64,000 bases of DNA from Lantana camara (taxonomy: Eukaryota; Streptophyta; Magnoliopsida; Lamiales; Verbenaceae). A model generated the notes under the pieces. It saw only the letters and a list, made by a program, of their open reading frames with translations. It was not told where the DNA came from and made no database searches. The stretch spans positions 19,270,501-19,334,500 of the forward strand of contig CM074858.1 of the NCBI GenBank assembly GCA_037501455.1, written 5' to 3'. The stretch's first letter is position 1, and each line of letters starts with the position of its first letter. The position numbers were made by a program, and so were the translations under genes. Below, piece after piece: positions 50,636 through 61,391 of this stretch.

Positions 50636-51370
50636 TTAGCTTGAGCTTGTTCCGGGGATCTCGGAGCCATCATATTTTGGATTCGGGTTTGTCGGGCAAA
50701 ACCTCACTTTGTGTCCCATCTCTCCACATCCAAAGCAGGCTCTTAACTTCTTCCTACAAATCTCCTCCATCTGATTTGGTCTCTTGCAATAGGAGCATTG
50801 AATAGGTGCCGGTGGGACGGGTATCGGATCTGAAATTGGAAGTCGGGGCTTCTTGAGAGCGTTGAGGAACTCCTTGGGGTCGAACATTTGAGGCTCCTCT
50901 TGAAACATGGGCCTCTTTCCTAAACTCGAACTTGATTCGGATTCTTGGCCCGGGTGGAAGGTTTGGGTTTCTAATAGTTGCTTTTAGGCCTTGACTTTAA
51001 TAGCTTTTCTTGTCGCCTTAGCCCATGTATCCACCGTAGCAGCTTGTAAAGCCCGTTGGATATTTTATCTTAACCCGTATACAAAATTTCGGGCCTTCAA
51101 AGTATCATCGTCCGTAATGTGAGAGGCATAAGGAGCAATCCTCTCGAACTCTAGGATATAATCCTCAACGGTCCGGTCTCCTTGTTTGAGGTCCAAAAAT
51201 TCCTGCAATCTTCTCCCCTGTGAACTTTGAGGGATGTACTTGTCACGAAATTCCCTCATAAAATTTTCCCAATTAAATTCTTCGGCATTCCTTTCCAATC
51301 GAGCCCTTATTCCCTTCAACCAATTTGAAGCATGTCCTTGGATATATCGAGCAATGCATACGTGTAACAT
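50636..51370 (-). pseudogene. Element C gag, broken and cut by LTR E
   Basis: The minus-strand frame 51370-51065 carries a Retrotrans_gag core (WLKGIRARLE, FMREFRDKYIPQ, LEFERIAPYA). After a broken linker (51064-50909), the frame 50908-50636 carries two zinc knuckles. The first has Gln where His is expected (CSYCKRPNQMEEIC); the second is complete (CFGCGEMGHKVRFC). It is a homologue of the element J gag. Its 5' part is missing because LTR E inserted at 51363; the apparent start lies inside E. No polymerase is seen between gag and the polypurine tract, so this element too lacks pol in the visible part. Confidence 0.85.
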
Positions 51371-51930
51371 CCCGTTCGTTCAACGTATAATGTACGCCAT
51401 GTTTCAACTTTTTATGTGTTTAATTATGTGATTTTGTGTTTTTCGTGACCCTATTTTGAACTCTTTTAGAGTTTAGGGGCGTTTTTGTAATTTTCTTATT
51501 TTAGGGATTTTTCGGCCATTCCTCCTTCGATCGAGATTTCGATCTCTTGGACCTCTTCGACGCGTTCGGGGCATCGAGATGAGTCCGTAGACTCTGAGTT
51601 TGCCCAATTCTGACGTCATTTGCCCCTTCTGCCGTTCGTTTCGCGGGCGAGGAACCGGGATAAAACACCCGGACCCTCGTTTTTCGAGCAAACGGATCAG
51701 CCATCTCTCTCTCTCTTCTCTCCCGTCTCTCCTCTTTCTCTCTCACACACACACTACACCTTAAACACACACTCGACCATAACTCGGTCGTTTCTCTATG
51801 GAATTCGACGAACCCATAGTGCTTTTCGAAGATCTCGATGAGCCCGGTATAATGATACTAGATTCGTGGCCTAACGACGAGCGGTGGTGGAGATATGGTA
51901 AATTTTCAGTCGAAGTGGCGGAGCCGCCAC
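51363..51930 (+). mobile_element. LTR E, plus-oriented, first segment
   Basis: Begins tgtaacatcccg at 51363 inside the gag of C, after atacg (expected target duplication). It ends at 51930, where solo LTR L is inserted immediately after a 16-bp palindrome (51915-51930, gtggcgg-ag-ccgccac). Confidence 0.7.
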
Positions 51931-53858
51931 TGTTGGAAAAACAGAATCAGAAAGCAATAGAAATTTTAAAATTTTCCTACAAAAGGATCGAATCTCGCAA
52001 TCATGAATCCAAATTCGTAAGGTAAAGAAACTTACTTTTCAATAATCTTTCTTGAAGCGCTTCAAGCCACCCAAGAACGCTCTTCTTGCGGCTTGATCCC
52101 CTCTCCTTGGTAAAGCTCGAATCTTTAAAAACTTCTAACTTGAAGCTCTCTAGAGATAGTCTACCAACTTGACTACAATCTAACTAGTAAGGATGTTAGT
52201 TCTCCAGTTAGTGTTTAGGCTTAACCTAGGGTTTATTTGATCTTGGAGAAAGGAAGGTGTTCAACACCTGAACCAAAAGAAATCATCAATTACCCTCTAA
52301 GGGGAGCTCGAGCTCCCCTATATATAATACAGAGAGGGGTGACCGAAACTTAGTCCTTATGGACTAAGGATTTGGTCCATCTCTCTCTTATTACTTGATC
52401 ATCAAGTAATTCCAAACCTTGACTTTGAATTTTAATTCAAACCAACTTTTAAGAGAGCTAAAATATCCAAACTCCTTTTGGATAATATTATACTTTATTT
52501 ATTAATAAATAAATAACTTATTTATCTAATTAATTAATTCATAATTAAATAGATTAATTTCTCCAAAATAAGACTTTCATTTTAATTCAAAGATTAAACC
52601 AAAGTCTATTAAATAATTAACACATTAATTATTTAATACTCAAATAAATATACACGCATGGTGCACACGTGTCCATATATGACACGTGTCACGCACGTGA
52701 CCCACACGTATGGTACCCTTTTGGCTCGATTAACTCATTTAATCATTTCAAAGCCTTAACTCATGTAACCAAGTTGTTGTGTGTGGCCCCTCTAGGTTCT
52801 CAATTCAATTAGCATTGACCCTAATTAATTAATTCACTAATTAATTTATTAGTCCACAGATTAAACGACCATGGTCTAGCAATAGGTGTTTAACCCCTAG
52901 CTGAATTGAAATGTCTCGATTCGACAAAACCTTTAAGTCATTGATTCATGTGAGATACAATCCTCCTACTTTCTATCTCTCAACCAAGATCTAGGGTAAG
53001 GGAATAATTAGAACCCTAATAATCTGGTCTTAAAGCTAAGTGCATCTCATATCCATTTGATCTCAATCCAAGAAACCCCTTTCTTGATGTCTTAATCTAC
53101 TGCCTTGGCTAAGGACTCCATATGGCAAATGAATGACTTACACAATAAGAGATCACCTTGCAAATGCAAGTGTAGGTCCTTTCTTGATTCTCATTCACTT
53201 TCATGAATCACTTGTGCAGCCCCTGCATAAGCCTTGAATCAGTTGTCTAAGGCGACACCCTTTAAAGCTTATACCTAATACTATAGAGTTAACTCATAAA
53301 GTGATATGGAACCTCAAGTCTAAGGATCAATTAATCACATCAATGACACGTGAGATATTTCCTAATCTGGAAGTTTCCATTTCCTGAAATAGAAACTTCC
53401 TTTCCCATTTAGGAATCTTCTCACACGGGGCACCTCAGTGAACTTACTTATGGAAGTAAGCACCCTCATGTATCACGCACGTATTAACTATACACTTTGC
53501 ACCTCCATGAAACAAGGTGGTCCTTCTTAAGGACGTGATCCCACAAGCAAGCCTTAAAGGAGTCAGGTTACACTCCCACTGTCTGTAGGACTCATCAGCT
53601 TTGAGTATTTTACTAATCCTGACTTATGTGATATAGGGCTCATTTCATGAACCATTTCACCTAAATGGTAGAGTCCTAAAGTCATCAGGATTAGGGGATT
53701 TCTCATACATGCACAGCTAAAGTAAACGCATACCAAACAAGAGCATAAAAAGAAGTGTTGCCTCAATTCGTTATATTATTCAAAGATTGTCTGTGATTAC
53801 AATAAGGAAAAGTACAAAGCGGATTTTCAATCAGCTTTCTAGGGCACTATTCCTAACA
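51931..53858. mobile_element. Solo copia LTR L (1928 bp), same family as element I
   Basis: Starts tgttggaaaaacagaatcag and ends gggcactattcctaaca. It is collinear with the LTRs of element I but clearly diverged. The flanks gccac (51926-51930) and tccac (53859-53863) form a 5-bp target duplication with one mismatch. No internal sequence remains. Confidence 0.85.
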
Positions 53859-55469
53859 TCCACTTCGCCAGCGTCCCACGGTGGGTTCCGACCACCCATT
53901 TGTGACACGCGCCCCAAGAACAGCAAGAGGACTTCCTGGCGTAACTTTCTGTGTAGGCGGCGCCGCCATCGGGGCGGCGAGGAGTGCGCACGCGCCACCC
54001 AAAGCGGACGGCGGGCGGCGGAGCTACTGTAGCGGCGTGATTCCGGTGCCTCCGGTGGTCTTTTCAGGCGACCCTAGGCGATTTCCTAGGTTTTTCAGGG
54101 CCCTGGTTCCATTTCCGACCTCCTTTTTATCAGATTCGTGGCGGAGATGGGGTTTTCCGGCATGGTGGTCGTGAGGTTGAAGGCGGCGGCAGTTCAGCCT
54201 TTTCCGGTGGGTTTTTTACATTGGACCCTTCACAAGAATTACTCAGCACGATGAGGCCGAACTTTTCATGTAGGTGGCGGCCCAAGAACCAGCCATTGAC
54301 GGTGGACCAATGGCGGACCGGCTGTGAACCGACGGTCCATTTTTTCGGTGACTTTTCCGGCGTTTGGCTAAGGGCTTTCGAAGGGCTCGTTACGGGCTTT
54401 CCAACGGTATGTTCGGATTTTATTTTCGTTTTACGGTTTGCGTTTAATTTCAATTTTTGTCCTTGGGATTTAGTTCGGTTTTTCGTCAACGAAATCCGGT
54501 GTGTTTGGTATTTTCTGAAATTGGTTGAGGGCTTTTGTCGGGCAGGCCGAGGTGCAAGTTTCTGTGCTTACGGGGAATTTTTCGACCACCGGAGGTGGTG
54601 GTCCGGCGGCTGCACGTGGCGGTCCGACAGGTTCAGGCTGCGGCTTTCCGACGCACTGCGAACAATGCGTTCCTTGCGTCGTGGTGAGTTCAACGCCACT
54701 TTCCGTTTGTTAATCGAGTGTCCGGTTGATTTGTTTTGAATTTCTGAAGTTTTACGAATTAATTGTTAATTGCTCTAATTTGTAATTCGTTCATGTATGC
54801 TTAGTAAATTGAGGAATATGTGTCGTATGAAATCTGAAAATGTGTAATGAATTATGGAATAAATGAATTTATGATTTGTTGTTGATATTAGCCTCGTTTC
54901 ATGCCTACAGTTTGAATGTAATTATTGTACAAGGAGCGTTTATGTAATTTTAGGAGAATATAAATTTGTGTAACTTGAATTAATTGAACCTTATTATTTG
55001 AAAATGATTATGCTAATTTTGATTAAATGAAAGACAAATTTTGTGCCTTGGATGCTTAAATTCGAGACTTTCGTTATTAAAGTTAAATTGCATAAATTGA
55101 ATATGAAACCGTTATGCAACAATTGAATTGAATTAAGCTTATATATATATATGATTAAACTAGAAACTGGATTAGGTGAGAAATAATTTATCCGAACAAA
55201 TATAATTTGATTATGCGATCATTGGATTGGATTAATATGAAATAATGTAATTTGTATTTCGTTTCGATTTCTTTTATTTGCATTAATTGTGCATATGATT
55301 GCCTCTCGATGTGTTTTATGAGTATGATAGGCCATGTGATTACGTGAATTTAATATATATGTATGCTTGGAAGTATTGCTTATAAATGTGACTTTGTTGA
55401 GTATTAATATGCTTATTTTGATCACGACACAACACTAGAAACACAACATGGACACTTATGCATAATAAT
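53859..55469 (+). mobile_element. LTR E, second segment
   Basis: Continuation of LTR E. The part 53859-54740 is G+C-rich and has open frames on both strands (172, 119 and 97 aa) without recognisable domains. It includes a 12-bp palindrome at 53956-53967. From 54740 it becomes AT-rich. It ends at the insertion of element F. Confidence 0.65.
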
Positions 55470-57038
55470 TGATAACTCACTATTTCGTCATCTTTATGAT
55501 TGAGTATTACCCCGAATTATCCTTGGTTTGATATTATTTATAAAAGAATTGATGCTTTGTTGTTCTTATTATAGATTTGGGGCTCGAAGGCAAAATTGAT
55601 GCGAACTTGGTCATTTTATGAAGATATTCTCGTGCAAGGGACAAACCGTGGCTGGACTTATTGCCGTTGTTACTGACTTGATGCACTTGGATGAAATTGG
55701 GAACTTTGAGGACCATGCATGCATGCGTTCAGGCATAAATTTGGAGCTGCTTCGATTCTGATTATTGGATGGCTAGTAATTTTAGTTGTAGATGGGCCCC
55801 GTGAATCTAGCATTGGGGCAGTTGGTTATGAATTGGATTTGCTGATTGCATATTGGTGTGGACTTGGGGTTGCATGCGTATGGAATAATTGAAAACTAAG
55901 TTGCGGGCTGCACTTTATAGACTTAGTATTGGGCTTTTATGTTGTGGGGCATTTAATTGGAATGGCCCAATTGGTCCAACTTGGAGGACAAGTAACATGT
56001 CTGAATTGCATGAGGATTGGGAGATTTATTCCTATATATAATAGGGCGACAACAGCTTTGAGGGAATGACGTAACAACTTGGTGGAGGGGACACGCAGCA
56101 ACTCGAGGAGTTCTTGGAGGAAGGCTTCGGCCTTATTTTTAATTACTTATTTTGCTTTTTAGTTTATTTATGTTAAAGAATTCTTTATTTATTTTGATGA
56201 ATTTTAGTAGCTAAGTTTTTAAATTATCTAGCTAGGGATTAAGATTCGATTTGGATATTGTGAGACCTAAACGTTTTTATCAATTCATGTTTATTCAGGC
56301 ATTTATCTTATCTCCATGTTTCGTGTTTATTGTGATTAGGCAATTTCGGGATAGTGCACGATCTTTAGGTTGTTTAATTTGCATATTGCCATTCATGATG
56401 CTTGAAGTGTATGTAAAGTTGATTGATAAATTGTGGTAAATTAGTGACAGGGTTTTAGCAATAGAATTCCTCGTTCACTAAGGGATTTGATAATCTAATT
56501 TAAATCTTGCGTGTGTTACGACTTGGTTGATTAGGGTTGGTGTTTTTATGGTTCTTAATGCTGAGAATTCATTAAATCCTGTCGAGTGTCTCTAGGGGTT
56601 GTGAATTTGTTAGGGAAGATAACTGTCGAGTGTGTCTAGGTTATCCGATTAATTAAGTAAAAACGAGGTTAAGTCGAGTGTCTCTATCAACTATAGCCAA
56701 TCTGTCTGAATAACTTGAATTCATCTTTGAGTCAATGATCAATATAGCAATTCGAATCGAATATCCCTTGCTAGATAATGTTTCCTCTGATTGATTTAAC
56801 CATACGTGATCTTGCTTGATAATTTTAATTAGTTTTTAGTTCTTGTTATTTTATTTTAATTGCATACTTAGTTAGAATAATTCAAAACCCCCCTTTTTAA
56901 TTATTGCTTTTTGTGAATCCTTGGAATTGTTAGAAATAAATCAACCAGTCTCTGTGGATCGACCATGTTTGCACTATACTCTGTGTTTAGTTGTTAAATA
57001 GGTATTACATTTATTTTTGACGGATTCGACAGTTGTCA
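55470..57038 (+). mobile_element. Element F, 5' LTR (1569 bp), Athila-like
   Basis: Starts tgataactcactatttcg and ends ttcgacagttgtca. It is flanked on the left by ataat (55465-55469), duplicated at 63022-63026. It lacks about 67 bp present in the 3' LTR. Three gtcgagtgt units lie at 56581, 56625 and 56673. Confidence 0.95.
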
Positions 57039-57043
57039 AATTT

Positions 57044-57061
57044 TGGCGCCGTTGCCGGGGA
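57044..57061 (+). promoter_or_regulatory. Primer-binding site of element F (Asp-tRNA type)
   Basis: TGGCGCCGTTGCCGGGGA, the site typical of Athila and related plant Ty3/gypsy elements, five bases after the 5' LTR. Confidence 0.9.
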
Positions 57062-57091
57062 CTGTGTTTCTAATCATTTTTATTTGTTTTC

Positions 57092-58222
57092 ATGAATAGG
57101 AGTATTCGTGGGAAGGACGAAGCAATTTACGATCCAGAAATTGAGAAAACTGTTAGGAAAAGAAGGCATGAATCACGCAAGAAACAAGCTGAGAGATCAG
57201 ATTTGGTAAAGGAGGTAGAATCAAGAACTGAATCGGACAATTCGAGCGAAGTAAAGCCTGACTTGACCGTTGAGCGTGACCACTCCTTAACCATGGCGGA
57301 CCCACGCAGAACCACGGAAGATCTGGCGCGTCCCGCCGCCACACAGCAGCCCCTCTGTATCACTTTTCCAGAGGTGGGTGCTGGTTTTGAGCTGAAGACG
57401 GGCATAATTCACCTACTTCCCGTCTTTCGCAGTCTGGAAAACGAAAACCCTCACCAACATCTAAGTAAGTTCCACACGGTTTGCTGCTCCACCAAGCCTC
57501 AAGGGGTTACCGAGGACCAAATCAAGCTCCGTGCTTTTCCGTTCTCTTTACAAGATGCAGCGGAAAAATGGTTGTACTCTCTACCATCAGCAACTATTAC
57601 TACTTGGCAGCAGATGCACGATAAATTCTTGGATAGATTTTTCTCTACTGATCGATACCTGGAGCTCCTTCAGGAGATAATCACCATTAAGCAGAAGGAA
57701 CATGAAGGCCTGCATGAGTATTGGGAACGATACCAGAATTTGCTTGCAATGTGCCCGCATCACAACCTGCCAAAAAATTCAGTTGTTCATAACTTTTATA
57801 GGGGCCTAATGCCTGCTGAGAAAAGGCAGTTGGATGCTTCGAGTGGAGGTTCCATTATGACCAAAACACCTACAGAACTGACGGAACTAATTAGCAGAAT
57901 TTCTAGGGCCTCACAAAAATACTATGCCAAATCCGACATGACAAGACAGGTAAAAGAGATAAGTTCTTCCCAGTTTGATGAACTCAAAAATATGATATCT
58001 GCTTTAGCATCTAACATGAGTGCAGGAATCCCACAAGTAGCGACAGTTTGCCAATTACCTCCACAACCCCAACAATACAACCAACAACCAAACCAACCTC
58101 TCAACCCACAAGACATCCGAATTAATAGCTTGGAAAACCAAGTTAAAAATTTGGAAACTCAATTGGGACAGATTGCAACAGCGTTGGGTAGGATTGAGAA
58201 TCAAGGAACATTGTCTTCTTAA
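57092..58222 (+). CDS. Element F gag (376 aa)
   Basis: A charged N-terminus is followed by a Retrotrans_gag core at about residues 115-240 (WLYSLPSATITTW, EYWERYQNLL, CPHHNLP), the pattern of Athila/Calypso-type gag. A Gln/Asn/Pro-rich segment and a short coiled coil (INSLENQVKNLETQLGQI) end the frame. No zinc knuckle is present. The following frames 58244-58678, 58682-59350 and 59360-59695 are all in the same phase, so the ancestral product was one polyprotein now cut by stops at 58220, 58676 and 59348. Confidence 0.85.
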   Translation: MNRSIRGKDEAIYDPEIEKTVRKRRHESRKKQAERSDLVKEVESRTESDNSSEVKPDLTVERDHSLTMADPRRTTEDLARPAATQQPLCITFPEVGAGFELKTGIIHLLPVFRSLENENPHQHLSKFHTVCCSTKPQGVTEDQIKLRAFPFSLQDAAEKWLYSLPSATITTWQQMHDKFLDRFFSTDRYLELLQEIITIKQKEHEGLHEYWERYQNLLAMCPHHNLPKNSVVHNFYRGLMPAEKRQLDASSGGSIMTKTPTELTELISRISRASQKYYAKSDMTRQVKEISSSQFDELKNMISALASNMSAGIPQVATVCQLPPQPQQYNQQPNQPLNPQDIRINSLENQVKNLETQLGQIATALGRIENQGTLSS

Positions 58223-58681
58223 ACCGAGGATCCGAGGCACAACGTGAGTGCAATCACGGTCATAAGTGATAAGGAACTACCTACAGATGTGGAAAAGTCC
58301 AAAACTCGCCAGAACAGAGCTGAAACTGATCAGAAAGACGACTTGACCATTAAGAGTGACCACGCCTTATGCTCCAGTCGCGACAGAGAGGTAGAAATTA
58401 AAGTCCAGCCTAAGCCATGGGTAGAACCACCTCCGTTTCCAGAGCGCCTAACCCAGACGAGAAAAGAGAAGGAGGAGAAAAGTATACTTGAGACTTTTCG
58501 AAAGGTTGAGGTCAACATTCCTTTATTGGATGCCATTCAACAAATTCCACGCTATGCGAAGTTTCTTAAAGAACTCTGCACTAACAAAAAGAAACTAAAA
58601 GGTAATGAAAGGGTAAGTGTCGGGGAAAATGTCTCTGCGGTTTTGCAAAAGAAATTACCACCGAAATGCAGAGACTAAGGT
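58223..58681 (+). pseudogene. Element F gag-protease linker
   Basis: Same phase as gag after its stop. It encodes a charged linker ending PPKCRD just before the stop at 58676. In Athila-type polyproteins a similar LPPKxxD-PG stretch joins gag to protease, so the stop here probably replaced the codon after Asp. Confidence 0.7.
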
Positions 58682-59350
58682 ATGTTTTTAATTACGTGTA
58701 AAATAGGTAACCTTGGTATTAAGAAAGCTATGTGTGATTTCGGTGCGTTGATTAATGTTATACCTCTATCTATTTATAATGCACTTAATCTTGGTCCATT
58801 GAAAGGTACAGGTATTATAATCCAGCTTGCTGATCGATCCGTCGTGCACTCAGAGCGAGTATTGGAGGATGTGCTCGTACAAGTCAACGATTTGACTTTT
58901 CCTGCTGACTTTTTCGTGCTAGATATGGAGGATGATAAATCCTCTAAACCTTCTGATATTTTGCTTGGTCGCCCATTTTTTAGTACTACCAATGCTAAAA
59001 TTGATGTTCAAAAAGGCTTGTTGGCTCTAGAATTTGATGGCGATATTGTGAAGTTTAATGTTTATGAGTCAAGTAAAGTACCTAATAATTTTTCCAGTGT
59101 TTTTAGCATTGATGTGATTGAAAACTCAAGTAATGAAACTTTTGTGCCTAACAATGTGGAAAAACTAATTTTTGAATCCCTTCAAAATTTGGTAGTTGAA
59201 AATTTTGAGAGTAAGCCTAAACAAGTTGGTTTGGATGATGATATCTTTGATATGGTGATACCATTAGAGCATGTTAGACCTCTCAATATAAAGGCTTCAA
59301 ATTTGAAACTACTTGATGATTTAGCTAAACTGAATTCTTTCATTTTGTAG
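58682..59350 (+). pseudogene. Element F aspartic protease
   Basis: The frame shows a retropepsin-like fold: CDFGALINVIP (the D-x-G-A active-site loop, residues about 20-30), IQLADRS, and ILLGRPFFSTTNAKID, the LGRPFL-type flap end typical of plant gypsy proteases. Its product would process the gag polyprotein. It is open but cut off from gag by two stops. No reverse transcriptase follows. Confidence 0.75.
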
Positions 59351-59698
59351 GCATTTATTGTGGAACTCGAGAAGTTTATGGATAATCTGAATTATATCTT
59401 CAAAGGTGGAGGAAAATTTGCAGATTCAAAGCCTACACAAGTTGAATTCCTAGATGAGCAGAGTTTCGAGACACGTGACCATAAGACGTGGCCACGCTCT
59501 GAGGTCACGCACTGGAATCTTAGTGATCATGGTAAGAGTTTCTACAAAAAGTTGATGGAGTCTTTGATGAGGAAGTATCAAGCCATGTTACGAATCTTTT
59601 TGAGTTACCATCCCCAAACTAGAGGCCGTAAAGGACTAGAGGATTCAGCTCCACACAGTCGAGGGGATTTGTATGGAGGGTGTACCTCCATTTGAGTA
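59351..59698 (+). pseudogene. Element F post-protease remnant
   Basis: Same phase as gag and protease after a TAG at 59348. It has no polymerase motif; the sequence is rich in short polar segments and ends at 59695. Beyond it comes untranslated sequence with the phrase gtgctattgggaggcaaccc (59730-59750), common near the 3' side of Athila-type coding regions. This implies that RT, RNase H and integrase were deleted. Confidence 0.6.
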
Positions 59699-61378
59699 GC
59701 ACGTTAACAAGTCTTATCGAGCCTAAGACATAAAACAAGGGTGCTATTGGGAGGCAACCCAAGTTTTAGCGTTTAGACGCCTTTTTCTTCCCTTAGTTTC
59801 TTTTTCTTTTGTTTTTTTCGGTTCTCGTGGTGTTTGTGTTGATTTTCTGCCCTTTCATTTCTTGCAGGAGCGTGTAACTTGGCCCAGATAATGTTGATAT
59901 GCTGCTGATAACTGCTGTCAAATTTCTGCTAACGTACCCCTTAAGCGTAACCACGCCTAACACCCACACCACTTCCAGAATTTCAAATGAGATGGGGAAT
60001 TTACATGACCAGACCCATTGATCCTATTTGCCCAACCTGAACTTCAGGAAAGTCCTCTTTACTCTAGATCTTGATTTTTCTTATGCCTTGAGGACAATGC
60101 ATGGTTTAAGTGTGGGGGGTCCACTAGTGCTAGAACTGAAATTTTTTTAAATTTTTTTTGTTTTGTGGCTGAACTTGTGATTTTATTTCGAACTTGAGGA
60201 TGGTGATAATTGTGGTGACTTTAGCCCCGTTTTGAATGCTTTCTATTAGGTTTGATTGTTGAATTTTGCTAGAAGAAGTTAGGCTTATTGAATGCATGAA
60301 ATTTGTGTGAAATTTAACGAATTAGTATAGTAGTATGGCTTCATATCTCGCGTACCATCAAACGAGTTAATGTGTTTTGCTTAGATAGAAAAGTCTGCTC
60401 TTTTCAAATAGGTCTAAAAGTTGATTAGAATGCATCTTAGCTCCCTTCGAGGCGAAATTTTTTAGCTAATGATTTATTTAGGAAGTGACTTAGGCGATCG
60501 TTGTCGGTGGTAAGCCTTTTCTTGATCTTTTCGCAAATAAAATTATCCCGTTTGACTCCGCTGAGCCTGAATGTTGTGCCAAATTTCTTCTTAGCCACGT
60601 TACAAGCCGAAACACAACATTATTATCCCTACCTTACTTTGAATCACACCTTGCTTGCTCATTTTGGGTTTGAAGTTTTTAGATGTCTTTGGGCTCCTTG
60701 TTATCCTTCTGCGCTGAATTGAAAGTTGAAAAAAAAATGGAGATTGGGCAATGTTGAACGTAAATAGAAAAAGAGATGACATGATGAAAAAAAGGAAAAG
60801 AAGTCAAAAGAAAGAAAAAAAAAATGAGCAGAAAAAAAAAGTAAAAAAAAATGCAGAGTTGAGAGAGAAAATAAGAAAAGTGAGAGTGTGTTTGATATAA
60901 AAAGGGAGAAAATTAGTTGTTTAAGGAAAAGTAAGGGAGTCTGGTAGATGAAAAGAGAAATACCACGGATTTTATTGTAAAATGTGTAAGCTTGGTGTGT
61001 TAGTCACTAATCCCAAATTTTACTAACCTTTACCCAAGCCTTACATTACAAGCTCGAAAGACCTATCAATCCCGAGTCATGAGTTAACTACATTAGTGGA
61101 GATTAGAGTGAAGGATGCATTTGAAGTTGATAATTAGTACTTAGGCGAAAATCATAGACTAGTCGATCTAGTCTTTGTACATTCTTTTGTTCAATTCACA
61201 CTACATTACACGAGGGTATGCTATTTATACTTATTTGTTGGATTTTGTGCAATTGAGTAGTGTGTTGATAAGCTAGACCTGTTTAGGCAAGATTCGATGA
61301 TTGCCTTTGTGATTGTGTTTGATGGGTGGTATTGTTTCCATTTGATTTTCATATTCCTCGAGGACGAGTAATGTACTA
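59699..61378 (+). other. Element F 3' untranslated region
   Basis: Noncoding sequence with an internal polypurine-like stretch (60111-60120, tgtggggggt) and an A-rich purine tract at 60725-60960. No integrase or envelope-like domain is visible. The short frames at 60501-60782 are not supported. Confidence 0.6.
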
Positions 61379-61391
61379 GTGTGGGGGGATT
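61379..61391 (+). promoter_or_regulatory. Polypurine tract of element F
   Basis: gtgtggggggat immediately before the 3' LTR start at 61392. A second near-copy with similar upstream bases lies at 60109-60120. Confidence 0.9.

Noticed and set aside
54221..54739. 172-aa frame in LTR E as a captured gene
   Set aside because: No recognisable domain and several overlapping frames on both strands; kept only as a finding about composition.
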